A stretch of 64,000 bases of DNA from Charina bottae (Eukaryota; Chordata; Lepidosauria; Squamata; Charinaidae), in NCBI GenBank assembly GCA_023362775.1, contig JALMGJ010000004.1:51845798-51909797 (forward strand), read 5' to 3'. The notes beneath the pieces were generated by a model, which was not told the DNA's origin, made no database searches, and worked only from the letters and a program-made list of their open reading frames with translations. A program made the translations under genes and the position numbers. Every line of letters begins with the position of its first letter. The stretch's first letter is position 1. Positions 1-11,044 of the stretch are shown in pieces.

Positions 1-632
1 CATAAAAAAACTAACGGTGCCATCAATTATTACTGAACCCAGTCTGTGAAGTAGTTCTAGAAAGACAATTTGGGGCAACGTTTTAAGGAGGCTATATTTC
101 TTCCCCTACAATGAAAATATCAGCTTTGCCATCAGCAGTGCAGGATCTCCTCTCCTTGGGCGACAGCATATTGTCTAAACAATGTGCTTTGTGATATGGA
201 ATGTGCAAGGATTCAGCAGGATAACAGGGAAGTGCAGGCACCATATGGTGATGCATTACAATTAGATGTCAACAATTCTCCACTGGGATTGCACAAGCTG
301 GTTACAAATTAAAATAGTCCAAATTTTGAAAGTAATCCCCCCAGGCACCCCAAAACAGGAGTTGATTTCACAGCTGGTATAAGTGTACCTTGTAACATGA
401 ATGAGATGCTTGCTTCTATATAGCAGCTTTCCTCAGCCTGTTATCCTTTAGATGTGTTAGATTTTAACACTATAACTCCAGTGACAGCTTACCAGCTGAA
501 GTTTAGTCTAGTCTAGAGTGTACAGCACTTTAGTTGTGATCTCCAAAAGGTGCTTTGATACTTCAGTGAGTGTGAACACAGCATCTGCTTGCAACATCTT
601 AAAGCAGCTTTGCTTTTCTCAGAATTGTGCAC
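1..632. other. Non-coding interval, nothing recognised
   Basis: AT-rich sequence without a recognisable repeat, RNA gene or supported coding region. Short chance frames only. Confidence 0.5.
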
Positions 633-638
633 TTTATT

Positions 639-693
<55 letters not shown>

Positions 694-760
694 TATCACC
701 GCCCATCTCCCTCCACTGGAGGGACTCTGGGCAGTTTACAACAAAATACAACAATTAATT
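633..760 (-). repeat. L2-type LINE 3' tail with (TTTA)n
   Basis: A 5'-truncated LINE 3' end in minus orientation. It starts with about 14 TTTA units, followed by the signature that ends the 57-60.6 kb LINE (ccgcccatctccc, then ggactctgggcagtttac). The same tail occurs at least eight more times in the window. The overlapping small frame is simple repeat, not a gene. Confidence 0.8.
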
Positions 761-775
761 AATTGCATTTATTAT

Positions 776-2814
776 GGCCGGCTGCTCCAATAGACTCTGC
801 ATTCTGCAGCAGCCACGTGCTCCTGGAAAGAGACACAGCAGGTTTAAGGTGTTACAGTCCAGACAGATGCTAAGTACATGCCTTTATGGCCTCTGAAGCA
901 CTTTGGAACCCCATTATAGTATAAGTTCATTTATGCAAAGATGGGTACAGTAACACTAAAAAGTCTTTATGTTTTGCTGCTTGACCAACAAAAAGATATC
1001 GAAACTTACGGTGCCTAAAGTATAATATGTTAAATCATTTTCTTCCAAAGGACCCACACAGGCAGATGCTTAACTCTACTCCGCCTTGGAGCTGGGCTTC
1101 TCGCACATCAGGCTGTGCTGTAGGCCAAACGGTGGATTGTTGCCTCAATGAATGCAGGGAAGGAGCTTTTCAGGGACACAAAAAAGATGGTTTCTTTATT
1201 AGCATATCAGAAGTGACACTGTGATGGGAACTCTTGCAGGCAACAAAGGATGCAACCCTACTGACATTGTCTGAGACTTGCAGAAGCAGGCTGAAAAATG
1301 ACAACTGTCCATTTACTAGGCAGAAACAGATAGATGTTGACATTGCTTTTGTTTTGGGAGTTAGCCTCTACGGCTTTCACTTGCCAGAGTCCCAAGGAGT
1401 GTTTGAGAGGTGCTTTGAGTGAATTCATAATGCATTTACATAGAAATATGAACCATTCATATGGGGGTAGGATGGAGGAGCTAATTAGATGTATAGAACT
1501 GGCAAATAAATTATGCCCCTAATAAGCTTGTAATTAAGACGTAGAGATATGAATACATACATGCCTCTTTCTGTGTGGACTTCTTTGGAATGAATAAAAG
1601 ATATAAGAAGCAAAAGATATAGAGAGCAAAATCTAAGAAAGCTTGCTCCATTACCAGTAACCCTACCTACTTTTCCCCCCAACTGGAAGACCTGTACCTC
1701 TTCCAGATGAGTTAGAAAAGACAGAGCCCAGGTGGATGTGTAACACCACAATGGTTTTCCTTTCCTGGCTTAGCATCAGTTGCTATTTATTTATGGTGAC
1801 TATCATGTAGGCAACAGGAAATACCTTTTATTTTGCAGTTTATCCATGTGCCTATATTTATTACCCATGCCAGTTTTTTCTCTCAAACTATATTCCTTGA
1901 TTCATTTGAAGACATAACAGGCACACCTGTTTTTTCAAGTATATAACTTGAAGCATCGAGTGCAGGTGCAGGAAACAATACCTTTTCAGTCACGCCTGTT
2001 TCAGGAAGCAAGACCACCAGCGGCTTCCTCGCCATTTACACTAACCCTGTTACCTTGTATGGGAAATAGCTGCTTCTACTTCTCGTTAATCTCTTCTGGC
2101 ATGGGAAATTTACCTAACATTTTATCTGCAACTTGCCTAATATTATTAGTAGGTATTTTGCTGCTCAGTATGAAAGTGAAATCTTCAAGTTGAGCTCAAC
2201 TACATGTCCACATCCATGTGGTTTTCTTGTAGAAATACTGAAATGGTTTGCCATTCCCATCTTCTGGGATTTGTTCTATTTTATATTACCTCCCAGTCTA
2301 CCTTACTGCCATGGCTTTTCCTGGTGGCCTCCCATCTCAGCACTTACCTAATCTGACCCTACTTGGCTTTCTGAGATCTGCCAAGGTCAGGTAGGGGGCA
2401 ACACCTGCCCTGTTCAGTATACAATTCTAATCTATTACAGTATCTAGATAGAGGAAAGAACATTTTACTGATGAGAGAAAAACACTATTTTTAATATACT
2501 GTTGTCTTAGGACTCCTTCCCTCAACTGTCCTGTGACAGTTTGAAATCACAAAAATTCCCAACATGTTGTATTGTCACTATCACAGCTCACATTGCATTT
2601 TTTATGTTACAGAGTGACACTTTATTCTATTCTCGTGATATCAGCCCCTCATATTCTTCAGCACACAGCCAGGCAAAGGCACCCATGGGCCTTCATCTCT
2701 TTTGTGAGGAATTGGAGGGTGGAAACTGGATTTCTTCTTGTCCTTCCATTCCAAGCTAACCTATATAGGTAGCAGCATAAGTCTGAAATACCATAGACAC
2801 CCAAGTCTGGGGCC
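776..2814. other. Non-coding interval, nothing recognised
   Basis: About 2 kb without a supported feature. The frames here are 60-90 codons, overlap one another on both strands and resemble no known family. Confidence 0.5.
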
Positions 2815-3051
2815 TTTTTTTATTATTTTCTATCCCACCCATATTATTTTTATAAATTACTCAAGGCAGTGAACATACCTAATACTCCTTCCTCCCCCTA
2901 TTTCCCCACAACAACAACCCTGTGAGGTGAGTTGGACTGAGAGAGAGTGACTGGCCCAAAGTCACCCAGCTGGCTTTCAGGCCTAAGGACTAGAACTCAC
3001 AATCTCCTGGTTTCTAGCCTGGAGCCTTAACCACTAGACCAAACTGGCTCT
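2815..3051 (-). repeat. tRNA-derived CORE-SINE (MIR-like), near full length
   Basis: In minus orientation the tRNA-like head lies at the right (agagccagtttggtctagtg, then gttaaggc). It is followed by a MIR-type core (complement of gtgactggcccaaagtcacc) and a tail beginning at the cacccatattatttttataa block. Copies or pieces recur at 10,355, 21,748, 24,907 and 61,940, all in minus orientation. The head resembles tRNA A and B boxes but the body does not fold as a tRNA, so it is not a tRNA gene. Confidence 0.8.
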
Positions 3052-3228
3052 TTGACTTCATAGGAAAACAGTGCCTTGAATTTCAAATCTCTCTCCAGTC
3101 TAATGACATGATGCCATGTGATTTATAAGCCTAGAATGAATGTGGATAGATAGATAGAGGTGAATTAACAATACCTTTTCTGATGTTACCTTATTCCCAT
3201 CATTTCATCACCTATTATAAGATCCATT

Positions 3229-3280
3229 ATATTTATTTTATCAAATTTTTTATCACCGCCCATCTCCCCCTCAGGGGTGC
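3229..3280 (-). repeat. Short L2-type LINE 3' tail
   Basis: The sequence atttattttatcaaat is followed by tatcaccgcccatctccccc, the terminal signature of the L2-like LINEs. It is heavily 5' truncated. Confidence 0.65.
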
Positions 3281-3282
3281 TT

Positions 3283-4183
3283 ATATGCAAACTAGCATGT
3301 ATACATGTGTATAAATGAACTTGTACTGACTTGCATGTGCAGACAAACTTGGAAATACAGAGAAATTTGCAAAAACCTAATATATTATAGCACACTTTGA
3401 CCTAATGGTCAAATTAGCTCAAGATGACTGATTCCAGAAATAAAAGTTTGGTTTGAACCAGAAGCATTTACACAAAGAATGATTTGTATGTATACCAATG
3501 TCCTAGCACCAATATTATTCCTCATAAGAATGAGAAAACAAAAAAAAATGGAAGTAGAGGATCATGGGGTTTGAAAAATAAAATAAAAGTAGAGGAGATG
3601 TTACTAATGGCAAGTCAAGTTTCAGTAGCAAAAGTAGCCACACAAAGAACAAAATAGCCAGATGGCAGAAATTCAAGAAGAAAGATAAGTTATCTGACAC
3701 CAACTCTTCAGGCTGGTTTCTATGATGAAAAAGAACATTATATGGCTTGTTCTAAGAACAGTTAGAAAGTTACAGATGTTTAACAGAAATTTAAAGGGGC
3801 AATTTGATAGAATGAGAATAGACTTTAAACATAAAACTCAAGTTAATTCTGAGAGATGATAAAGGAACTTTCTTTGGATTCCTGGCAATTTGACTGGATT
3901 TAAGCTTGCTGAATAAGGATAATAAAAGTCATGACTCTGAAGGGCACTTAAATAGATGCTCAGAACAAAATAAATACTGAGAAGGCATGCCATGCCTAGA
4001 TGATGCTTTAACCATTGCTTGAGGGGAGGATGTTTGAACCACGTTTCCTGCCAAATCTCAGACTGACTAGTTTAAAGGTAACCTAAAAGGAAGCAGGTTC
4101 ATAAAACTCTTCCACCTAATTAGAGCAACATAGCCACAGTGATACATTTTCTAGCCAACATATGTGGAGCTTTTCCCATTACA
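3283..4183. other. Non-coding interval, nothing recognised
   Basis: AT-rich flank of the L1-like insertion. No repeat or gene recognised. Confidence 0.5.
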
Positions 4184-4199
4184 AACTACATAAGAAATT
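4184..4199. repeat. Left target-site duplication of the L1-like element
   Basis: aactacataagaaatt matches 4304 style position 6304-6319 (aactacataacaaatt) at 15 of 16 bases. The pair brackets the whole 4200-6303 insertion. Confidence 0.8.
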
Positions 4200-4877
4200 C
4201 CGGTGGCGGACTGAACAGCTTTGCCCGCAAGCTCCGCAGGCAAAACTGGCATCGTGGCAGTTTTTTCGGGCTCAGGCTGGTTTCTCCTGAAACCCAGGAG
4301 CGTTTTTCCAGACTAAGAAAAATGCTCAGAATTGACCCATTCATCCTCCAGACGGCAAGTTGCAGCCAGGAGATCGTAAACAGTTTCTGCGATCGACCGG
4401 TAAGACTTCGCCGGGAGGCTGGGAAGACACCGTTTCCAAGCCGCACCACAGCCTTAAAGGGACATTAAGTCCAGCCACCCCATTTCTGAAGCACCCAATT
4501 TATTTTTTCTTTAAGCATCTGTATCCTAATAGAGGCTTTCTACATTAAGGAGAAATGATCTCTCTTGGTGCTTATCGTTATTTTTGTGATTAATTAAAAA
4601 AAAATTTTTTTTTAAAGCTTTGGATTTTGCTTTCCATCCAATACTAAGGAGGGTTGACAGTATGGTATCGTCTCCCTGTTATTATTTTTGCGCTAATTTT
4701 GAAGATTTCAGCATTTTTCCTACATGTTGAATCTGCCATTCTGAACTTTCACTTTCCTGCCAATACTTTTTCTGGGAACTGTCTGAGATCATATCTTAAC
4801 TCAGTTTGGAATTTTCCATTACCTTTCACTTCTGCCGTTTAAGTATCTAGGGGGCACAATAATTTACTGCTTCAGAA

Positions 4878-5667
4878 ATGGAGGATCTTAACCAGGATTT
4901 CTCCAATTTTCACCAAGATATTAAAGCAGTTATTAAGCAGATTTTTTCTGATTTCTGTCAAGCTGTTGTGCAGGACATTCGGAGCATTGTGGAAAATATG
5001 TGGTCTGAAATGTGCCATTTGATTGGGGGTAATGTGGATGAACCTGAAGAATCTAGGAAAGAAAGGAAAGGTTCCCCTGTGCAAGCACCGAGTCATGCGA
5101 CCCCTGGGGAGACGCCACTTTCACGATGTTTTCCTGGCAGACTATAGAGCGGGGTGGTTGGCCATTGCCTTCCCCAGTCATAATTACCTTTCCCCCAGCA
5201 AGCTGGGTACTCATTTTACTGACCTTGGAAGCATGGAAGGCTGAGTCGACCCAAGCCGGCTACCTGAGAACCAGCTTCCGCTGGGATTGAACTCAGGTCG
5301 TGGGGAAAGTTTCAGTTTCAGTTGCAATACTGCCACCTACCACTCTGCACCACACGAGGCTCAATTTAACAGCAATGGAAATGTTTCTCCCAAGAGTGAG
5401 ATTCGGGCTTCTGTTGAAATCCTGGATGAAATTGGCAATGCTGAATTGAAGAACTTAAACGGAGAAATTGAGCTGCAAGATATGAGTGAATTTGATTTTC
5501 TGATGGAATGTTATGGAAAAGAAGGGGTTGTTATGTACGGGAGGTTTTTTGAAGAGAAGTCTGTGTTTGTGAGGGGAGCAGTTGGGCTGTTTGATTTCTT
5601 TAAGAAAATAGCTCTGTGCCTATTATGGGGATATGTAAATGTCTTGGTTTATTTTGAAGTGGGTTAA
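4878..5667 (+). pseudogene. Short ORF of the L1-like element, split by a SINE
   Basis: The frame opens at the ATG at 4878 (MEDLNQDFSNFHQDI) and runs about 63 codons to the SINE boundary near 5067. It resumes after the SINE at about 5363 (NSNGNVSPKSEIRASVEI) and stops at 5665-5667. The two parts are in different frames today; the SINE plus a small duplication could account for that. The N-terminal part is rich in Asp, Glu, Gln and hydrophobic residues and could be helical. The C-terminal part ends in a hydrophobic, aromatic stretch. I see no RNA-recognition motif, zinc knuckle, endonuclease or reverse transcriptase. By position it would be an ORF1 equivalent, but this is inference. It is no longer able to give one continuous product. 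Confidence 0.5.
5067..5362 (-). repeat. tRNA-derived SINE, squamate ACA-type
   Basis: Read on the minus strand the unit starts gagcctcgtgtggtgcagag, a tRNA-like A box. It continues through a B-box-like gacctgagttcaatccc, then a body with aaaatgagtacccagcttgc, and ends gcacaggggaaccttt. This matches my recollection of a common SINE in Anolis and other squamates. It interrupts the ORF of the L1-like element and is therefore younger. No clear target-site duplication was found. Confidence 0.75.
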
Positions 5668-5785
5668 GGGACTAAAATATTTATCTGGATGGTTTTTTGG
5701 CTTTGGATGATTTTACTTATCGTTAATGATTGGGATTATGATTATTAAGGTTTTTTCTTATTCATGTTTTTTGTATTCATGTTTT

Positions 5786-5872
5786 TTGTATTATTTATTT
5801 ATTTATTTGTTTGTTTGTTTGTCAAATTTCTCTGCCGTCCATCTCGTATACAACAACTATAATGGTAGACAA
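5786..5872 (-). repeat. L2-type LINE tail nested in the L1-like element
   Basis: A run of TATT and TGTT units followed by tctctgccgtccatctc and a tail ending near gacaatttaca. This is a diverged copy of the L2-type terminal signature in minus orientation. Confidence 0.6.
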
Positions 5873-6303
5873 TTTACATGCTTTTCTATTTTTGATCTTT
5901 ATTATAGTAGACAGGAATGTATAGAATAGCAGTAGGAAGGGAATAATTAAGTAATTGTTATTTTGGGGAGGGAAGTGGATTAGGTGATTTATACTTTTTT
6001 TTCTTTTAATATAAAGGGAGGGAGCAATGGTATGTAGTGATTTTTATAATGTGCTAAGGGGTTGACTTGTAGAAATAATGTGATTTTGGTTTAATATAGA
6101 GTAAGGGATTGATTATGGGAAATTGCTGTATATCCTTGATGTTTAAAGTCGGAAGTCACTTCTTTTTGTAATCTATCTAAAAAAAATTCTCTTGTGTTTT
6201 CACACTTTTAGTTTTTTTGTAGTTTTTTGTTTTTCTGTATCTTTTATCTTTTTTTGAATTTTTTTTTAAATGTAATAAAATTCTTTAAAAAAAACAAAAA
6301 ACC

Positions 6304-6319
6304 AACTACATAACAAATT
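6304..6319. repeat. Right target-site duplication of the L1-like element
   Basis: aactacataacaaatt follows the A-run directly and matches 4184-4199 with one mismatch. Confidence 0.8.
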
Positions 6320-7795
6320 TGTAGGCATATGTCTGTTACAAGAAAGAAAAGCCCATTCTTTCACCGGTTGTGAGGAACTATCATAATGCTATATTGCAGT
6401 GCATAAGGCTCTTACCTCTGAAACAGACACAAAAATCACCATGTGGCATTCTATTTACATGGAATACGATTATTTCTGGGTGGAGCAAAGGAGGATTAAC
6501 TACAGCCCTGGACATTACTATAGATTAAGAGGAAAGCTGCACCTAGGGGTAAAATATGAGGTGTAAAACTGTTTTCTGACTCACTGAATCAGGCTTCAAA
6601 AGTGGTCTCCTTCCACAGCGAAGAAGCCCACTGTATCAAGCCCACAAACTACATCAGAACCATTCCTTCTATGGAGCAGGGTTAAAGTTGCAGACATTCA
6701 AAACAAACATATATCCAACAATATACAGTATGAAGAATCTAGTGAGCCACAATATATGATTGGTGGGTTGCCATCAGGGAGGAGGCTTGCAATTTTTGGA
6801 GATGTGTTAGGAATGATGGGAGTTGTAAGCTAATGTGCCTGGAAGGCTCCAAACTAGCCCCAGAAAAGATTTTCCCAATCTTCACATAAAAGACATTTAT
6901 TTGACGTTTACATCACTTAAATGGTTTCCAGCATTGATACCATGGTGCTGAGTTTCCCCCTTCATCAGGGATAAAACATCACTTGCATTTATCCTTTCAT
7001 TTGCAGGGACTTAAGAATCTTTCCTAAGCTTTATTTTTTTCAGTTTGTGATTTTCAAACGTTGCAAGCAAACTTAGGAATCTTTGCTATTCTTGTTCAAA
7101 GTTAAGACAAAATGGAATGCAATTAATGTGTACATGTCCTGAATTTGAACTCCTAATAGTCTGAAACCTACTATTGGCATGAATTATTTGTGTTAACGTT
7201 TTCCCAGAGAAGATGGCACAAGGTCTATGTTTCATTATTTTTAAATATAAAACTATATTTGGACATTAAAATACATACAGTATTGTTGCATTCTGCTTTG
7301 TTGTCTTGTGCTATGAGTTTCCACATAGAAAAATAACCTTGTAAGTTTAAATACTTGAGATGCTTGGCACATACTTGTGATCATTTAACCAAAATCAACA
7401 GTTCGTACTCCTTAACATTCTTTAACCACCATCTCCTATTAACAGCTAGAGCTTTTCAGAAGTAAAAGTTTTAAAAAGAATGCAGCAGAAGTGAATGAGA
7501 TCCCAGCTGGTTTAAATCTTGAAGCCTCATTACATGTCTGGAAAGCAGACAAATGCCTCAGGGGAAAATATTACTGGTTACTAGAAGAATCCAAGGAGGG
7601 GGTGGAAGTCCAACTATGCAGAGTATGCCTTATTTGGAAAACCAAAGTTTTAGAGAAACAATCTGAAAGGCTGGTGACAATTCTTGCATTATTAAATGCA
7701 TTATGTCACATGCTAAAAAAGGGCGTACTCCTTTAAAAAAAATCCTACCAATTACATAGTTTTTCCAAAGGAAAACCCTTTTTATTTCAATGAAT
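6320..7795. other. Non-coding interval; possible decayed MITE near 6780-6850
   Basis: No gene recognised. The piece gatgggagttgtaagct with cctggaaggctcc resembles the interior of the palindromic MITEs at 39,564 and 54,700. It is too decayed to delimit. Confidence 0.4.
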
Positions 7796-7803
7796 CTTTA
7801 CAG

Positions 7804-8083
7804 CAGAGCTTTCCAAACTGTGTGTCGGGACACATTAGTGTGTCAGCTGCACTGTCTGGGTGTGTCGCGGATGCTGCTGCCTCCTGGCTTCCACACAGGT
7901 CCTAGTGCCTGCCTTGTACCCTGCTGCCTCCAAACCTGCTGTGATTCCACGCAGGTCCTAGTGCCTGCCTTGTGCCCAGCTGTAAGAGTGTGTCGCAAAA
8001 TGATGCCCTTCTGTAAGAGTGTGTCGCGAAGTGATGCATGTCTAAAAAGTGTGTCACCAACATGAAAAGTTTGGAAAGCTCTG
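7804..8083 (+). mobile_element. Non-autonomous hAT element, copy 1 (280 bp)
   Basis: The terminal inverted repeats are cagagctttccaaac and gtttggaaagctctg. They are flanked by a perfect 8-bp duplication, ctttacag, at 7796-7803 and 8084-8091. CAG/CTG ends with 8-bp duplications define the hAT superfamily. No transposase is encoded. Subterminal gtgtgtcgcg motifs recur in the interior. Two internal tandem duplications are visible: a unit containing gtcctagtgcctgccttg, and a unit containing ctgtaagagtgtgtcgc. Confidence 0.9.
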
Positions 8084-8091
8084 CTTTACAG

Positions 8092-8829
8092 CATTTATCA
8101 TTTGCTCAGTATGATTCACATCTTATATTTCTTATCTCACAGAAGGAGCAATGATTATTGAAAAGTTCATTGTATAAATTCTGCCCTTGCGACAAACCCT
8201 GGTTGTTGATATGGCACAACACTGACCCCTGAAGCATCTGGTTAAGTTGACCCTGTGCTGAGAGGCCTGAATAAATGAATTTCAGCATTTGTTTTCCTAA
8301 AACAGCCTCTCTGAAATAATGCTATTTATACAATGGCACAAATAGACCACACCTTTCTCATTCCACCAGGGGTGGCTAGGAAGGTGGGTTTAACACTAAA
8401 TAATGTTCTGATTTGTTGGCTAGGCCACAGACATCAGATATGGAATGTTTTATTTCCATCTGAACAAAACAACAATATCTCTAAAGGAAGGCTGTCTTTC
8501 AACAAATTTCTATAAAACAGCTTTCTATAAAGCTGAGGAAAATGCTAGAGGGGGAGGCAGAGAGGAGAGAGAGAAAGCCCTGCCTATCAACATCAAAGCA
8601 GGAAGCCCCAATGACCCCCCCCCCACCATCCTCTCTACAATGAACTCTGAACACATGTTGAATCCCAAGAGCTTATTCAAGCAGGAAATAATAAGTAACT
8701 ACTTTAGCTAGGCTGACTCTGTTGACTTTCATCAGAATTCTCTGTGTGTGACTGTTGCCTTCCCTTGTTTTTCCTATATTTCCCTTCCCAAGCAACTCCT
8801 TTTTATATCAAGAGATTCAGATGTTTTAC
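8092..8829. other. Non-coding interval, nothing recognised
   Basis: Contains a purine-rich stretch around 8545-8640 with a C-run. No repeat family or gene recognised. Confidence 0.45.
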
Positions 8830-9185
8830 CTTTTTTTAAGGTTATTTTTTATTAAAGAAATTTTTACAGAATAAAAACATTTAAAGGAAAAAGAAAATAA
8901 AGAAAAGTAAAAGTGGTGAGAAAAGAATAAAGAAAGGAGAAAGAAAGGAGAGAAATAGAAAAGAAGAGAAAAAGACAGAATATAAATAGCTTCTGATCTT
9001 CTTTACAGCAGTTATAAATGTGTTCGAATGTTATCCTCTCTCTCTAAGGTTACATCATAACTCCCTTTTTTCCATAGTCTACCCTTTCTAATCATCAAAC
9101 CCATAAATCACAAGTGCATTTTTTTCCGTTTTCAGCAAAAAGTCCAGGCTCATAGGTTTTACAGAGGAATTTCTCATGAAAAGCT
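8830..9185 (-). repeat. L1-type LINE 3' end fragment
   Basis: In antisense the segment ends gtaaaaatttctttaataaa, preceded by a long pyrimidine-rich tract and a block containing gggagttatgatgtaacc. This is the usual layout of squamate L1 3' untranslated regions as I recall it. No coding portion remains. Confidence 0.6.
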
Positions 9186-9619
9186 TCCACATGTGAAAGA
9201 TTTCACGATTACATGGCTGTACGTTGCCTTGGATTTCAGAACTTGGGGTGATTCCAAACACCTTCCTTTCTATTCTTTCCTAGGGCTACCAATCTTCCCT
9301 TGGTAGAAAGATTAAGCACTGTCCAGCTGGATGGACCTTAGTCTGGGGTTCAGTCTGACTGGTGACATAATTCTCTTTTACTGGAGTATCCATGGCTTTG
9401 CCAGTGAAATTTGAAATGATCCCCACTCCTAGTGTCTAACAGTCTTGTTTTAAAATATTATCTTTACTTATTACTTATGATGCATTGAACATAATGTAGC
9501 GGTCACTGGGCCTTCAAACTCAGCATTATTTACCCCAAGGGAAAGTGACTTTCATGATTCCAGATTACTTTTCCTGCAGTACCTGGAGATGCAGGTGGAA
9601 TCTTCTGCAATCTGGGAAA
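9186..9619. other. Non-coding interval, nothing recognised
   Basis: No repeat or gene recognised. Confidence 0.45.
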
Positions 9620-10186
9620 CAGATAGTCCTCCCTTACCAACTGCCTCACTTAGTGACCATTCCAAGTTATGATAGTGTAAAAAAACCAGCTTTGTGACCA
9701 ATCCTCGCATTTACACCATTGCAGCATCCTGCGGGCACATGATCACCATTCAGGCACTTTGCCACTGGCGCACATTTATGACGTTGCAGCGTCCTGCAGT
9801 CACGTGACCACCATTTGCATGCTTCTCAACCAGCTTGCGACAAGCAGAGTTATTATTATTATTTATTTATTATTATTTGTCTTATTTATACCCCGCCTAT
9901 CCCCTCCCTACTGGAGGACTCTAGGCGGCTTACAGTATTATATATCTCCAATCCAATTATACAATTATACAACATAATTATTACAAAGTTAATGGAGAAC
10001 GCGAAAGTAAAATCGTAAGTTGCGGTCATGTCATGTTTCGCTTAGCAACTACAGTAATTTCTTAACAATTGAATGGGAAGTGACATTGTAAGCCTGTCAT
10101 GGCCATGTGATTTTCCACTTAGCCACCACAGCGCTTAGTGACAGAGTTGCTAGTCCCAATTGTGGTCGCTAAGTGAGGGCTACCTG
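9620..10186 (+). mobile_element. Tigger-like (Tc1/mariner) non-autonomous DNA element, interrupted
   Basis: Left end cagatagtcctccc and right end gagggctacctg are imperfect inverted repeats; the expected consensus is roughly CAGGTAGTCCTC. The body repeats motifs such as cacttagtgacc and catgatcaccatt. A second copy in reverse orientation lies at 52,795-53,134. No transposase. Flanking TA dinucleotides are not preserved, so the superfamily is inferred from end similarity. An L2 tail splits it at 9848-9995. Confidence 0.6.
9848..9995 (-). repeat. L2-type LINE tail nested in the Tigger-like element
   Basis: Begins with (ATT)n/(ATTT)n, then ccccgcctatcccctcc and ggactctaggcggcttac. It is flanked by short near-identical sequences, agagtta on the left and aaagtta on the right, which look like the target duplication. 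It is younger than the host element. Confidence 0.7.
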
Positions 10187-10354
10187 TGTCTGCTTTGCCA
10201 CAATGCTTTGGTCCCCCCTTAGGAGCCATGATGTACATCTACATTAAAACTTCAATTTAACAGACTATTTGGGGAGGTTTCATTAAATGCACATGAATTT
10301 ATGTCATTGACATAGTTTATATTATGTTCATTATTACATAAATAAGGTTTATAT

Positions 10355-10450
10355 TGCATCAGCAGCCCTGTGAAGTGGGTTGGACTGAGAGAGTGACTGG
10401 CCACCCAGTGTCACCCAGCCAGCTTTCATGCCTAAGGGAGGATTGGAACA
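10355..10450 (-). repeat. MIR-like CORE-SINE fragment
   Basis: The core matches the 2815 and 24,907 copies (ccctgtgaagtgggttggac, then agtgactggcc, then cagctttcatgcctaagg). The tRNA head is missing or decayed. Confidence 0.65.
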
Positions 10451-10850
10451 CAAATGACCTAAAAACAACAGTATGTAATTACACATGTTCTATAAATGGA
10501 TGCATATTTTGTCAATTACATCAGTTGTCTGGAGAGACTTCATAAACAATTGACTTGACTGTTATTTTGGGGGTGAGATCCAAATGCAAATTTGGTTGGT
10601 TCCATTGCAAGACTGCTGAATGGAGATCTGGAGAATCAAAATTTTACTGTATTAATATGGAATCATCCTTTATAGAAATTCACCATTGACATACTAGCAT
10701 ATATTACTTTATCTACCATGAACTTCTTTAATTTTCATTTCCCCCCCCCTTAGGATTCAAATCTGTATTTGAAAGCTGTGATCATACTTGATTTAGCTGT
10801 AAGGAAATCAGTAGGTTTACTTTTAATAAAAATATTTAGGAATATGAAAT
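10451..10850. other. Non-coding interval, nothing recognised
   Basis: AT-rich flank of the minus-strand LINE, with a C-run near 10,741. Confidence 0.45.
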
Positions 10851-11044
10851 TTTATTTATTTATTTTTCAATTTCTATCACCGCACCATCTCCCCCGAAGG
10901 GGACTCTGGGCGGTTTACAAAATACAACAATTAAAATGTATAAATATAAATAAATATAAAATCATACAAATCTATAATCATCAAGATTACTAATAAGTTA
11001 AATATAAAATCCAAGAGGCAATAAGATGGTATTTTAAAAGGGCT

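Larger units (their letters stand above)
4200..6303 (+). mobile_element. L1-like non-LTR element with one short ORF (non-autonomous)
   Basis: A 2.1-kb insertion flanked by a 16-bp target-site duplication with one mismatch. It has a GC-richer leader at 4200-4470, a short ORF from 4878, a T-rich 3' untranslated region, and an end in aatgtaataaaattcttt plus an A-run. That terminus matches the L1-type 3' end seen in antisense at 8830-9180. No endonuclease or reverse transcriptase is present between the duplications, so mobilisation must have been in trans, presumably by an L1. Two younger insertions sit inside it: a SINE at 5067-5362 and an L2 tail near 5786. With those removed the element is about 1.7 kb. 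The L1 assignment rests on the termini; the protein itself is not recognised. Confidence 0.65.
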
